Of a stretch of 64,000 nt of DNA, positions 1 through 10,611 are shown in pieces. A model generated the notes under the pieces. That model was not told the DNA's origin. It did not search any database and saw nothing but the letters and a program-made list of their open reading frames with translations. The position numbers and the translations under genes are program-made. Source of the stretch: Dendrocalamus latiflorus (lineage: Eukaryota; Streptophyta; Magnoliopsida; Poales; Poaceae); assembly GCA_017311315.1 (NCBI GenBank), contig CM029634.1, positions 26,593,622 to 26,657,621 on the forward strand, in the 5' to 3' direction. Numbering within the stretch: position 1 is the first letter of the stretch; each line of letters starts with the position of its first letter.

Positions 1-505
1 TTAAAATAATGCCTTCGAAAATAATTAGTAGTAATTGAATTTTAAAATGTTGCTTTGTGCAAAAGAACCATATAGCCTTCCTTTGTTAAGCCTGCATCTA
101 TGCATCTTTCCCAAGACTTGCGGAGTACATTCATGTACTCACGTGCTACACATCAAATTAACTCTCAGAGGAGATCGAAGCTCAAGAGGTGAACTACGAC
201 TACTTCGTGGATGGATTCGTCGAAGGCTTTCCGGAGAACTAGGTTGCGTTTCCCCAGTCAATTGCCTGTGGCGTATTGATGGGTCTTCACTGGATTTATT
301 TCTGCTTCCGCTGTGTTTTGTGTGTGTGTGTGAGGTCTTGAAACCTCAGTTGTAATAAGAGACCTTTCGGTCTGTACTCTCAATTATTGTAATAAAGCGT
401 TGTTGGTTACGAATCATCACTGTTTGACTGTGTGCACTAGCTTTGATCTGGGACTAGTGCGGTAATACACAGAGGGTCCGGGTTCGGAAATCCGGGGTCC
501 CGACA
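1..505 (+). repeat. 5' LTR, distal 505 bp
   Basis: Identical in reading to 5142-5646 and ends in CCCGACA just before the primer binding site. An AATAAA at 391-396 is a candidate polyadenylation signal. The 106-residue open frame at 35-355 recurs at 5176-5496 only because the LTR is duplicated; I do not call it a gene. Confidence 0.93.
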
Positions 506-509
506 GAGG

Positions 510-522
510 TGGTATCAGAGCC
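510..522 (+). other. Primer binding site (tRNA-iMet)
   Basis: TGGTATCAGAGCC begins four bases after the LTR end. It is complementary to the 3' end of plant initiator methionine tRNA, the usual minus-strand primer of plant LTR retrotransposons. Confidence 0.93.
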
Positions 523-1056
523 AATTTGACTGTAGGATGTGACCTAGTTAGAATGGTCGTTAAAAAAAAGAGCTTCAAAATTTATTTTATAAAACAAAAA
601 TTTAATAATGTGCTATCTTTGTCTTTTCTTGTCTTTCTATCCTTACCTTCGTCATGGCTTTCTCCCTTATCTATCTGCTTATTTCCTTTTTGGAATGGTA
701 ATTGTACCCCTTTCCTTTGTAATTTCTATAGACGGCTCAGTGAAGTTGCGTCTAAGAAGCACTTGGAGAAGCGCGTCATCATGAAGGAGCGAGGACTAGT
801 TCTTTAGTTGTAGTACCCAAGTAAAGTCTTACGATTTTAGAACGCTATATATATTACTTGCTTGTGTGTTAGGTGGACTGTACCAAGTCTTTGTATACTT
901 GTAGTACAGCTATCCTTAAAAAAAATTTGATTTCAAGCTAAGCTTCTCCTAGTTGATCTCTCTTGTGTGTTGGTTTGGGATGTTGTTTAGTTTTCCCCCT
1001 AATCTCTTACCTATGCTAGTTTCCTCTTATCTTTTGCTGTCCCCGGACCGCTTCAG
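523..1056 (+). other. gag leader (untranslated)
   Basis: About 530 bp between primer binding site and gag ATG, T-rich in its second half. It ends in a pyrimidine-rich stretch and CAG directly before the ATG at 1057, which resembles a 3' splice site. No long frame fits a gene here. A spliced leader is possible but not shown. Confidence 0.6.
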
Positions 1057-2253
1057 ATGGTGAACACAAGGAGCAACCCTGGCAGCAGACGTGATGCCAA
1101 TGCCCAGCCAGACAACAACATTCCACCACCTCCTGCTCAGGCCCCCAGCTTAGAACAGATGATGGCCATGCAACTGCAGCTACTTCAAGCCCTAGCTCAA
1201 AACCAGGTGCAGCAAGCTCCACAAGCACCCAACCAAGCTTCCCAGTCTAAGTTGGGAGAATTTATGAGGACAAGGCCTCCTACTTTTGCTGGTTCCGTGG
1301 ATCCTTTGGAGGCAGATGATTGGATCAAGGATGTGGAGAGGAAGTTGGTCCTAGCTCAGTGCAGTGACTCCGAAAAGGTGTTGTATGCTGCTCACCAACT
1401 TAAAGGAATTGCTGCTAATTGGTGGGAAAATTACCGCGCCGCTCATCAGAATGCACAAACCATCACTTGGGATGAGTTTGTTGAGGCTTTCCGCACTGCC
1501 CATATTCCTACGGGAATAATGGAAATGAAGAAAAGGGAATTCTATCAACTGCAGCAAGGAAACCTCAGCGTCTCGGAATACCTGAACCAGTTCACCCAAC
1601 TGTCCAGGTATGCGTCAGAAGATGTTGCATCAGAGTCAACGAAGATTTGGAGGTTTATGCAAGGACTTGATCCCAACCTCAAGGTGCAGTTGGTGTCCAA
1701 AGATTTTCCGACATTTCAGCATATGGTAAACAAGGCCCTTGTCCAGGAAGACGCTCAATATCAATTGCAGGACTCTCGTAAGAGAAAGATGGCTTTTCAG
1801 GCACAATATAATGCAAGCAGTTCAAAACCCCGAATGAATCCACCCCAGTTCAACAAAGCTCCAACAGCAGCAGATGCACCAAGAACTCCAGGATCTGCGC
1901 CTCGTTCAGAGATGCAAGAACCTTACATCTTTACCGGAGTCCGACCTCAGAAAAGCAGCACCTCAGCCTTTGGAGTGCAATGTTTTCGATGTCACGAGAT
2001 GGGGCATTATGCAAGCAATTGCCTACAGAAGCCTCAGGTCACCACTCCAATTCCTTTCAACTTGGGAAATACACCAGCGCGAACTCCAGTTGTAGGACAA
2101 GGACGGGGAGTATCTCCAACTGCAGGAAAAGCTCCAAGAACTCCGCAATCACAAGGAAGAGGACAAGTTAACCACATCACCGCAAAAGGTGGCTCAGGGG
2201 CAGCAATCATGCTTGGTAAGTTTCAAATTGGTTCAAAGAAAGAAGCAACTTGA
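1057..2253 (+). CDS. Gag polyprotein of gypsy-type non-autonomous element
   Basis: An intact 398-residue frame for the structural protein that packages element RNA into cytoplasmic particles. Residues 1-70 are Pro/Gln-rich and low in complexity. Residues about 75-235 hold a retrotransposon gag domain (FMRTRPPTFAGSVDPLEADDW near its start, then an ANWWENY core and FYQLQQGNLSVSEYL). A CCHC zinc knuckle, CFRCHEMGHYASNC, lies at residues 309-322. The C-terminus has the GQVNHITA linker that in complete relatives leads to protease, but the frame then diverges and stops. ATG 1057 is chosen because the leader ends there and the gag domain lies fully downstream. No frameshift or internal stop, so it could be translated. 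Confidence 0.9.
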   Translation: MVNTRSNPGSRRDANAQPDNNIPPPPAQAPSLEQMMAMQLQLLQALAQNQVQQAPQAPNQASQSKLGEFMRTRPPTFAGSVDPLEADDWIKDVERKLVLAQCSDSEKVLYAAHQLKGIAANWWENYRAAHQNAQTITWDEFVEAFRTAHIPTGIMEMKKREFYQLQQGNLSVSEYLNQFTQLSRYASEDVASESTKIWRFMQGLDPNLKVQLVSKDFPTFQHMVNKALVQEDAQYQLQDSRKRKMAFQAQYNASSSKPRMNPPQFNKAPTAADAPRTPGSAPRSEMQEPYIFTGVRPQKSSTSAFGVQCFRCHEMGHYASNCLQKPQVTTPIPFNLGNTPARTPVVGQGRGVSPTAGKAPRTPQSQGRGQVNHITAKGGSGAAIMLGKFQIGSKKEAT

Positions 2254-2346
2254 GAGCACAGCAAGGAACCAGGAGTTACGTTTTCCTCTCTTTTTCCTAG
2301 TCCGTCCGAATCTCGGGGACGAGATTCTTTCTAAGGGGGGTAGATT
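2254..2346 (+). other. Remnant of the pol 3' end plus polypurine tract
   Basis: The 93 bp between gag and the 3' LTR include a purine-rich tract at 2333-2344 for plus-strand priming. In one frame about 2303-2346 reads PNLGDEILSKGGRF, like the last residues of gypsy integrase that overlap the polypurine tract in related grass elements. This suggests the element arose by a deletion joining gag to the extreme 3' end of pol. The GAATCTC...GAGATTC stretch can also form a short hairpin. Confidence 0.65.
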
Positions 2347-2910
2347 TGTAACATCCTGATTTTCAGAGCCTTTTTGAAGCTTTTAAAATAAAATTCACCA
2401 TTTGGATTTTTCTGGAATTAATTAAAACTTAATTGGAATTTTCATTAATTAAAAAGATTTAATGTGATTAAATCAAACATTAATATTTGCCAAAAATATT
2501 TTATTTGAGTTCCTTGTGTCACAAGGAATTTTCCTGTATTTTCTGGGATTTTTCGGAGTTTGTTTGAGCTCAATTTGAAATTTCCAAAAAAAAAAAAAAA
2601 AAAAAACAGGAGAGAGAATGAACAGTACCCGCGGGGTACTGTTCATCATCGTCTCCAGCGCGCTGAGTCCCGATCGATGCCCTGCTCTGTACAGTTTTTT
2701 TTTTCCGTTTTTCTCTCTCTTCGTAACTTCCAATCCGGAGATTATCTCAATGTCCTCCCAAAAGGAAAGTTGTGCCAAATCACGCAAGGAATCCATCCCA
2801 ACTGGCCTCCTTCCGTTTCGTTCATCCGTTTGCCTTTTATCTCCAATTTTCCAAATCAGATTCTAAACCGAAATCCGCGAATTGGAGCCGATTTCTACCT
2901 CTTCCAAGCC

Positions 2911-2918
2911 TATAAATA
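2911..2918 (+). promoter_or_regulatory. LTR TATA box
   Basis: TATAAATA in CCTATAAATAGGACC, about 565 bp from the LTR start at the AT-rich to GC-rich switch. This is a classical plant core promoter. The copy controlling this element lies in its 5' LTR, outside the window. Confidence 0.75.
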
Positions 2919-4843
2919 GGACCCCTTGGCTCCCCTAAACCCATCCCAAGCCGTGGCAAGTCCCTCAAAGCTCAGGACGCCGTCGGCATCGAGGCCCTTC
3001 GGTCTCGAATCTGCTCGTCGCGTCTCGAGCCATCCGGTGAGTTTTTCAGTAATCCTTTCGCGTCACATTGTGCCATTGTGTGCCATCTACGTTCTTGCCA
3101 AGTTAATTTGGTTTTGGTGCAGCCAATCTCCCGAAATCGAGTTTTCCCCAATCTAGGTCAAGAGCGCTTCCCGACGTCGATTCGTCATCTCCGGTAAGCT
3201 TTAACCCTTGCCGTAATTTTTCTTAGACTTGTCTCGCCGCGTTCTACGCCGTGCTCACTTCCGTTTCCCCGAAAAGCCTCCACAAATTTTTGCCTCCGAA
3301 CCTCGCCATGGCCGCCAATGGCATCTCGTGTCCCCCATCTACCCGGTGATGTTTTCACCAATCCGTTTGCGTCACTTTGTGCCAAACCATCCCAGGTAGC
3401 TACCCTCCAAGTGGATTTAGATTTCGTTCACCGAGCACCAAGATATTAAGTTTCTCTTTTTCCTTCCCGATGTCGTTCAAACGTCGTTTGCGTCGTCTCC
3501 GGTGGGTTTCTGGCCAAGCCGATAATTTTCCTAGCTTCACCAAGCCGTGTTCCAGCCCGTGCTCACCCTACTTCTCCACGTTCCTTGCCCGGATTTTATT
3601 CCTCTCTCCTACCCATGTCGTTGTAGCCGCCCGTGCCGTCAACGGTCTCCGTTTGGCGTGCCGTCAGTTCCTATGTGTGCCTTGGGTCCCTAGCAACCCA
3701 TTTTGCTAGTTAGATTCATCTCCCATGCCTCCTCTCGCCAGCGCTAGCCTTCTCAACAAAAGTACTGTTCTCGGATGAACAGTAACATCTGTGAATTTCC
3801 AGCATTTTCTCGCCCCGGCAAACTTTAGATCGCTCGTTCTCCTTCGTCCGAACTCTGATCGACCCGATTCTTCTTCCTAAATTCATCTAAAATTGAGCTC
3901 TATCTTTTGGTTCTGGGTTTGCAGTTTTTGGAGTTCATTTGAATTTTATTTGAATTTATTTTGTTTGTTTTGTCATTTCGCGCGTAGAACCCGACGTCGT
4001 CGAAGAGTTTGTCGAACCGCAGCAAGAAGGACCAAATAGCGCACAAGAAGGCAAGTCTCCTTTGATCATTTTGAGCCTATGCTTTCGAAATGTTTTTAAA
4101 GTATTTTAAATTATGTGCATTGCTATTTACATAAAGTCACTAGTTCAAATCTTTAGGAATTAGTTATTCCAACCTTGTTATGCCCTCATTTGACTTTGAT
4201 TGCCATGTACATTGTCACCCTAGAACTCCCTTTGTCTCAATAATGAGATTACTATTAATCTTTGTGAATATTAGAATGGTAGGTTAATGCTTAGTCTTGC
4301 TATCTAATAACTTTGGAAAATCTTGAAAATGGGAAATTATGAATTATTATTAAATCCTTGTGTTTGAAAGTGAAGTGGCAATCGGAGTTGTCACTGTGAT
4401 TTTAAAATAAAATAAAAATGTGAAAGATGGTTTAGATTAGGGTGGATGGCTGTCTGGGTTGGTGCAGTAAGCACGAGAACTTGTTAAGTGTATGTTCCAC
4501 CCTAGTCAATTAAGGACCGACGCTTGTGTTTGTCCAAACTGAGCATTAACCGTACAACCACAAGTCTATATGGGTACGACCTAGCTAACTAACCTATAAA
4601 GGTGTAGTTTAGATATCACCAGTGGTGTATTGAGTGCCAGGGTGTACTGGTTACTCATAGTGAGGGACAGGGTTTACTGTACTCATATGGCGCAAGAGGG
4701 GGCTTCAGATTGGGCGGATTTAACCCTTCTGCGGTGAAACCTCAGCGGGTGGTCTCTAGCTATACTGGAGTAGGTGAAAGGCTTTGTGATATTTTATCTG
4801 GGTCTCATGCCAAAGGAAGCATGTTGACTATTAAGATAATTTA

Positions 4844-4915
4844 TCTCTTGTGGGTAAAGTTGTACAACCTCTGCAGAGTGTAAAACTATTCGAATAGCCG
4901 TGCCCACGGTCAAGG
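4844..4915 (+). promoter_or_regulatory. Conserved double-palindrome LTR module (copy 1)
   Basis: TCTCTTGTGGGTAAAGT, then the palindrome CTCTGCAGAG, then CTATTCGAATAG. The same block occurs inverted at 6063-6140, 36332-36406 and 45890-45958 in other LTRs whose surroundings are much more diverged. It lies in the transcribed part of the LTR. Function unknown. Confidence 0.6.
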
Positions 4916-6062
4916 GCGGGCAAGGAATGCATTCACATGGTAGATTTCTGGTTTTGGATTTAAAATCAAAAGTTTTGTATTCCGAGGGTGGAGGGAACTC
5001 TCGTAAGGGAATCCTGGCGGATGGAGCCAGAGAGGGTGGATGGAACCCGCAGTTTAAAACTTGACCAATGGTAATTGGTTAGCTAGTGTTGGTAGTTGGA
5101 ACCTTCACTAGAAAGTTAATTTTGTTAAAACATTTACTTCATTAAAATAATGCCTTCGAAAATAATTAGTAGTAATTGAATTTTAAAATGTTGCTTTGTG
5201 CAAAAGAACCATATAGCCTTCCTTTGTTAAGCCTGCATCTATGCATCTTTCCCAAGACTTGCGGAGTACATTCATGTACTCACGTGCTACACATCAAATT
5301 AACTCTCAGAGGAGATCGAAGCTCAAGAGGTGAACTACGACTACTTCGTGGATGGATTCGTCGAAGGCTTTCCGGAGAACTAGGTTGCGTTTCCCCAGTC
5401 AATTGCCTGTGGCGTATTGATGGGTCTTCACTGGATTTATTTCTGCTTCCGCTGTGTTTTGTGTGTGTGTGTGAGGTCTTGAAACCTCAGTTGTAATAAG
5501 AGACCTTTCGGTCTGTACTCTCAATTATTGTAATAAAGCGTTGTTGGTTACGAATCATCACTGTTTGACTGTGTGCACTAGCTTTGATCTGGGACTAGTG
5601 CGGTAATACACAGAGGGTCCGGGTTCGGAAATCCGGGGTCCCGACACGTAGTCACCTTCTTGAGCTTCAACTTCCTCTGAGATTTTATTTTTAAATGTAA
5701 CATGTGAGTACATAAAGTACTCCGCAAGTCTTGGGAAAAATGCATAGATGCAAGGCTTAACAAAGGAAGGCCATACGGTTCTTTTGCACAAAGCAACATT
5801 TAAAATTCAATTACTACTAATTATTTTCGAAGGCATTATTTTAATGAAGTAATGTTTTAACAGAATTAACTTTCTAGTGAAGGTTCCAACTACCAACACT
5901 AGCTAACCAATTACCATTGGTCAAGTTTTAAACTGCGGGTTCCATCCACCCTCTCTGGCTCCATCCGCCAGGATTCCCTTCCGAGAGTTCCCTCCACCCT
6001 CGGAATACAAACTTTTGATTTTTAAAGTAAAGCCAGAAATCTACCATGTGCATGCATTCCTT

Positions 6063-6140
6063 GCCCGCCCTTGACCGTGGGCACGGCTATTCGAATAGTT
6101 TTACACTCTGCAGAGGTTGTACAACTTTACCCACAAGAGA
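6063..6140 (-). promoter_or_regulatory. Conserved double-palindrome LTR module (copy 2)
   Basis: Inverted copy of the 4844-4915 block. CTATTCGAATAG and CTCTGCAGAG are both perfect, followed by ACTTTACCCACAAGAGA. Confidence 0.6.
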
Positions 6141-7202
6141 TAAATTATCTTAATAGTCAACATGCTTCCTTTGGCATGAGACCCAGATAAAATATCACAA
6201 AGCCTTTCACCTACTCCAGTATAGCTAGAGACCACCCGCTGAGGTTTCACCGCAGAAGGGTTAAATCCGCCCAATCTGAAGCCCCCTCTTGCGCCATATG
6301 AGTACAGTAAACCCTGTCCCTCACTATGAGTAACCAGTACACCCTGGCACTCAATACACCACTGGTGATATCTAAACTACACTTTTATAGGTTAGTTAGC
6401 TAGGTCGTACCCATATAGACTTGTGGTTGTACGGTTAATGCTCAGTTTGGACAAACACAAGCGTCGGTCCTTAATTGACTAGGGTGGAACATACACTTAA
6501 CAAGTTCTCGTGCTTACTGCACCAACCCAAACAACCATCCACCCTAATCTAAACCAACTTTCACATTTTTATTTTATTTTAAAATCACCGTGACAACTCC
6601 AATTGCCACTTCACTTTCAAACTCAAGGATTTAATAATAAATCATAATTTCCCATTTTCAAGATTTTCCAAAGTTATTAGATAGCATGACTAAGCATTAT
6701 CCTACCATACTAACATCAACAAGTAATTATAATATTCTCATTAATGAGACAAAGGAAATTCTATGGTGACAAGGGTACATGACAATCAATTCCAATGGAG
6801 GGCATAACAAGGTTGGATTAACTACTACCTTAAGATTTGAATTATCATTTTATGTAAATAGCAATGCATAACATTTAAAATACTTTAAAACATTTCGAAA
6901 GCATAGGCTCAAGATGATCAAAGGAGACTTGCCTTCTTGCAGGGTTTCTGGGTCTTCTTGCTGCTGTGAAGAGGGATCGTCGACAACGTTGGAATCTACG
7001 CGAGGAAAGACGAAGCAACAAAACAAATAAATACAAAAGAAAATTCAAATAAAATCCAAAAATTCAACAGAGGCCATAATTGGATAGATTATGATTTTAT
7101 ATGAATTTAGAAATTTGAATGGCTGGAATTGGAGTTAAAATGAGAAAGTTATGCTCATTTGAAAATCTCAGATTTGAATAAATCGAGAAATTCGGAAATT
7201 TC

Positions 7203-7470
7203 TGACAGGTGGGACCCACTGGAGAATTAAATTTTAATCTTTTATTTTAATTCTGAGAGACTGACAGGTGGGGCCCACTGAACAGTAACCACTGGCGGTC
7301 ACTGACATGTGGGACCCACTGGACAGTGAGCCCAATGAGTCAACCTCTGACACGTGGGACCCACTGGTCTTCGGGCCCACTTGTCAGAGTCCAGCACAGA
7401 GGGGTGGGACCCAGGCGGCAGTGGCCAGCGCAGGCCGGCGGCCGCTGACGGGTGGGACCCACTTGTCAGC
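7203..7470. repeat. Cluster of six GTGGGNCC motifs inside the older LTR
   Basis: GTGGGACCCAC or a close form starts at 7209, 7268, 7309, 7354, 7404 and 7452, mostly preceded by TGACA. The core matches the GTGGGNCC site known for plant TCP transcription factors. The cluster lies 580-850 bp downstream of the LTR TATA box on the minus strand. Confidence 0.6.
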
Positions 7471-8050
7471 CCGGAAATTAAACGAAAAACTCAACCTCCG
7501 CGCGCGGAGCCGGAGGCTCGAACGCGCGCCGAGGGAGTTACGAGTGAGCGCTGCTAGCCAGGGGAGCGGGGAGGCGTTGCCTACCCAATAAGGGTAGGTA
7601 ACCCTCTTGAGGGGTACCTTCGGGCGTCCCGGGCAGAGATGATCGGAGGCGACGGCGCCGGCGGCGAGGGGAGGCCGGAGGTGCCCGGCTGACGCGTAGA
7701 ATGTAATCCTGGCGCGGAGGGGGTTCGGTTGGAAGGGTCGGCGAAGCTTGGGGACGAACGGAGACAGCCGGCGACGAGGTGGCAGCGACGCTGGCTCGGG
7801 AGTTCCGATGCGACGGCGCTCCGGTGACGGGGAGGGGCGGCCGAGGGGTCGGGGAGGACCGTCCAGGCGTGAGGAAGCTCGGGGAGGCGACGACGGGCTC
7901 CGGGGATGACCGAGGCGGCGAGGAAAGCTCGCCGGAGTTGGGCGGAGCTCGAGGGGAGGAGTGGCACGGTGATCGGGCTCTAGAGGGCTCGGAAGCTGCG
8001 GAGGAGTGCGCTGGGATGCGGTGCGGGAGAAGGCGAAGCCGATGGGGGCA

Positions 8051-8057
8051 TTTATAG
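8051..8057 (-). promoter_or_regulatory. TATA box of the older inverted LTR
   Basis: CCTATAAATG on the minus strand, at the same relative place (AT-rich U3 giving way to GC-rich transcribed part) as the TATA box of the younger LTR. Confidence 0.65.
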
Positions 8058-9096
8058 GGGCTGAGGGGGAGCAGGGGCGAGGCAATTGCTCGCCGGGGTG
8101 GTCGGCCGGAAAAAGGAAGGGGAGGCGAGGGAAAGGAAAGAGGGGAGGCCAGAAGGAAGGGAGGCGCGGGCGTTGGGGATTTGCTTCCCGCCGGGGCTCA
8201 GGGATTCCAAAACCGGGGAGAGGCAGGGAAGGCAAGGCCGGATCCGGCGCGGTCTCGGTCGGCCGGCGAAAAAGGAAAGAGGGGGGAGAGAAAAGAAGGG
8301 GGCGATTCCGCGGGGGAGACGGATCCGACAGGCGGGGCCGGGGTGGCAGCGAGAGCGGGACGCGTGCGGCTGACAGGCGGGGTCCGCGAGTCAGCGAGGC
8401 GAGAGAAAGGTGGGAGCGGGCGGCTGGATGGCCAGCACGGGGACTCGGCTCATCCGAGCCGTCCACGCGTCGGGCGCGGAGGAGGGGAAGGCGGGGCTGG
8501 CTGGGCCGGGCCCGCTGGCAGCGAGGGAGAGGGAGGTGCGGCCTGGATCAGGCCGAGCGGCGACGTGGGCGGTCCTGGGCCGTCCACGCGTCGGCTGGAG
8601 GGAGAGGGGAGATTTTTATTTTTCAGAATTTGATTTCTAATTTCAGAAAAGGCTAGAAAATTATTTAGGCCTCAGAAAAATATGAAAATACCTCCAAAAA
8701 TTCCAGAAAAATTCACAGAAGCTCCTGAACATATTTTGGACTAAATAAAATTATTTCCAACTACTGTTGATATTTAATTTTTATATTTTGAATTACTTTT
8801 TAAGCTCTAAAAATAGTTTTTAAATTCCAGAAAATCCAGAAAGGCAAATAAAAGCCAAGTAAAATCCAATTAACTTAAAATAATTTATTTGAATTTAAAT
8901 TTTTCAAAAAGCCAAATTTTTGGGATGTGACAAGAAGAAGATGGAAAAATGAATGGGACTACTATTCAAAAGGAGAAGGCCCAACTTGGGCTTCAGAAGG
9001 GATGAGGAGGAGGTGGTGTAGCCCTCAATTGCCACCGAAGCCAATGCAAGGTAGGGGGGAGTGGGGATCGGAACGATCTCCATCTCCATGCACACA

Positions 9097-10611
9097 CACT
9101 ACTATAAAAAGGGTCATCATAGACAGTTTGAAACTGTCATCATAGACTGCCTTTTGAACTGTTTAAATTTATGTTTCTGTGATAATTGGAGGTTATCACA
9201 GAAGGTTTGTAAGCCGTCTGTGATAATCACAACACAGACAGTTTTTAACTAGAACCGTCTGTGAAGAACACTATCACAGATGGCTCGAGCCAAAAAATGT
9301 CTGTGATACTCACACATCACAGACGGTTCTAGCTACCGACTATCTGTGATGGGTGAGTATCACAGACAGTTAATATATAGGTTACCTATCTAGCTAACAT
9401 AGCAAGAACATGAAAAGAACACATCTCCTAATCCTATGAACCTAACTCTTAAACATGACAAGAATAGAGAAAAAACAGAGATCCTAATAGACAGTAGAAG
9501 CTCAACCGCGCCGACTAGACCTCTATGCCTAGTCCCTCTCACCCCTGATGCAGCGTGCGAGCTAGATGTCCTTGACGCCCACCATCACTAACGCCAACTT
9601 GAGCATCACCTTGGTAGCCAGCTGTTTCCGCGGCGTCTTGCCTCCCATAGAATTGCGCATCGCCTTAGTAGCCAGCTGCTTCCATGGCACCTTGCCTCCT
9701 GTAGTCGTATGGGATGGTGAGGAGGCTGGGTTTGGGTAAGTATTTAAAGGGGAGAGAGAGGCAAGAGTGCGAAATTTTTTGGCACGGAAATGGAGAGATG
9801 GAGCTATGATCCATGGGGTAGGGGTTGGTGGGTTTCTATTGGCTAGAATTGGGTTGAGGAGGATCGACGAGCCCAGCGGTTAGGGACATAATTATCACAG
9901 ACGGTTTGAACCACAAACCGTCTGTGATACATAATTGCAATATATATATTGGTATAATGTAAACAATCAGTCTCAAAAGATGAAATAGCAAAGTTTTGAT
10001 GAGATCTACAATTTTACAGTTGAGGCGAACCCTAAAATCCAAAGTAAAGATAATTTTTTTTTGGCAAAAACAGAAACAGAAAACTTGCGATGCAAATTTG
10101 GGGGTGAAAGATGGCTGATTTTAGGGTTTTAGAGGGTGACTGATGCAAGTGGTCATTTTTTTTGGATCGGGCTCGTTGTTAGCTTTCCGACGAGTACAAG
10201 AACATAAAAAATGGATACCATATGCAAAAATTATACCCGTTTTAGTAAAGATGTCTAGAAACAGAATCCTACTCAGACTCGAATTCATCTTGGGTAGGAG
10301 ATTATGAAATTTTAGAGGATTGCGAGGCGAGAAACATATCACAGACGATTTTTTTGTACAAACCGTCTGTGATAACTTCATTATCACAGATAGTTTGTAA
10401 TAAAAACTGTCTGTGAAATATCATAGACGGTTTAAATAATAATAGTCTGTGATGTCTGCCATTATCACAGACGGTTTCATTAATAACCGTATGTGAAAAT
10501 ACCACGAACGGTTATTCGTATAAACCGTCTGTGATAATTACAACACAGACGATTTCTGAAAACCGTCTATGATGTAATTAAGCGTCCAATATAGCCTCTT
10601 TTATAGTAGTG
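9097..10611. mobile_element. Non-autonomous CACTA transposon 1
   Basis: Termini CACTACTATAAAA and TTTTATAGTAGTG form the inverted repeat, flanked by a 3-bp target duplication ACA (9094-9096, 10612-10614), as expected for CACTA (En/Spm). Subterminal regions hold many direct and inverted copies of ATCACAGACGGTTT (for example 9110-9370 and 9895-9930 and 10320-10570), the usual transposase-binding arrangement. At 1.5 kb with no transposase frame it must be mobilised in trans. The middle (9400-9890) is not recognisable. Confidence 0.92.

Larger units (their letters stand above)
1..5646 (+). mobile_element. Gag-only (non-autonomous) Ty3/gypsy LTR retrotransposon, 5' end outside window
   Basis: The order is 5' LTR end (1-505), tRNA-iMet primer binding site (510-522), leader, one gag frame (1057-2253), polypurine tract, and a complete 3' LTR of 3300 bp (2347-5646). 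There is no protease, reverse transcriptase, RNase H or integrase between gag and the 3' LTR, so the element must depend on enzymes from an autonomous relative. The 505 bp of 5' LTR in view match 5142-5646 with no difference I could find, so insertion was recent. Very long LTRs with gag only resemble the described rice non-autonomous elements that pair with RIRE3/RIRE8-type gypsy elements; that family link is inference. The 3' flank lies in an older inverted LTR. Confidence 0.9.
2347..5646 (+). repeat. 3' LTR, 3300 bp
   Basis: Starts TGTAACATCC after the polypurine tract and ends CCCGACA. The AT-rich U3 is followed by a TATA box at 2911, a GC-richer transcribed part (about 2950-4050), a conserved double-palindrome module (4844-4915) and a polyadenylation signal (5532-5537). 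A simple A run (2587-2606) lies in U3. No protein-coding gene is supported inside it. Confidence 0.9.
5647..8932 (-). repeat. Older gypsy-type LTR in inverse orientation, interrupted by the element at 1-5646
   Basis: Read on the minus strand it begins TGTCACATCCC at 8932 and matches the R/U5 half of the younger LTR (arms about 4040-5340 and 5647-6950) with many substitutions and indels. Its U3 half is diverged and its middle is very GC-rich (7380-8630). It stops at 5647, the point equivalent to LTR position 5339, so about 307 bp should lie beyond the window start, on the other side of the younger insertion. It is a solo LTR or a 5' LTR; no polypurine tract follows at 8933. The long Pro/Arg-rich frame at 7384-8466 (minus) is a composition effect. 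Confidence 0.82.

Noticed and set aside
35..355. 106-codon frame repeated at 5176-5496
   Set aside because: The repeat is the LTR pair, so identity reflects duplication and not conservation. No domain, and it overlaps the LTR polyadenylation region.
7384..8466. 360-codon open frame on the minus strand
   Set aside because: It lies in the GC-rich middle of an LTR, is Pro/Arg/Ser-rich with no domain, and long frames are open on both strands there. Composition explains it.
9110..10570. Possible CRISPR-like array of ATCACAGACGGTTT repeats
   Set aside because: Repeats occur in both orientations, clustered near CACTA ends with irregular spacing, and the genome is plant. They are transposon subterminal repeats.
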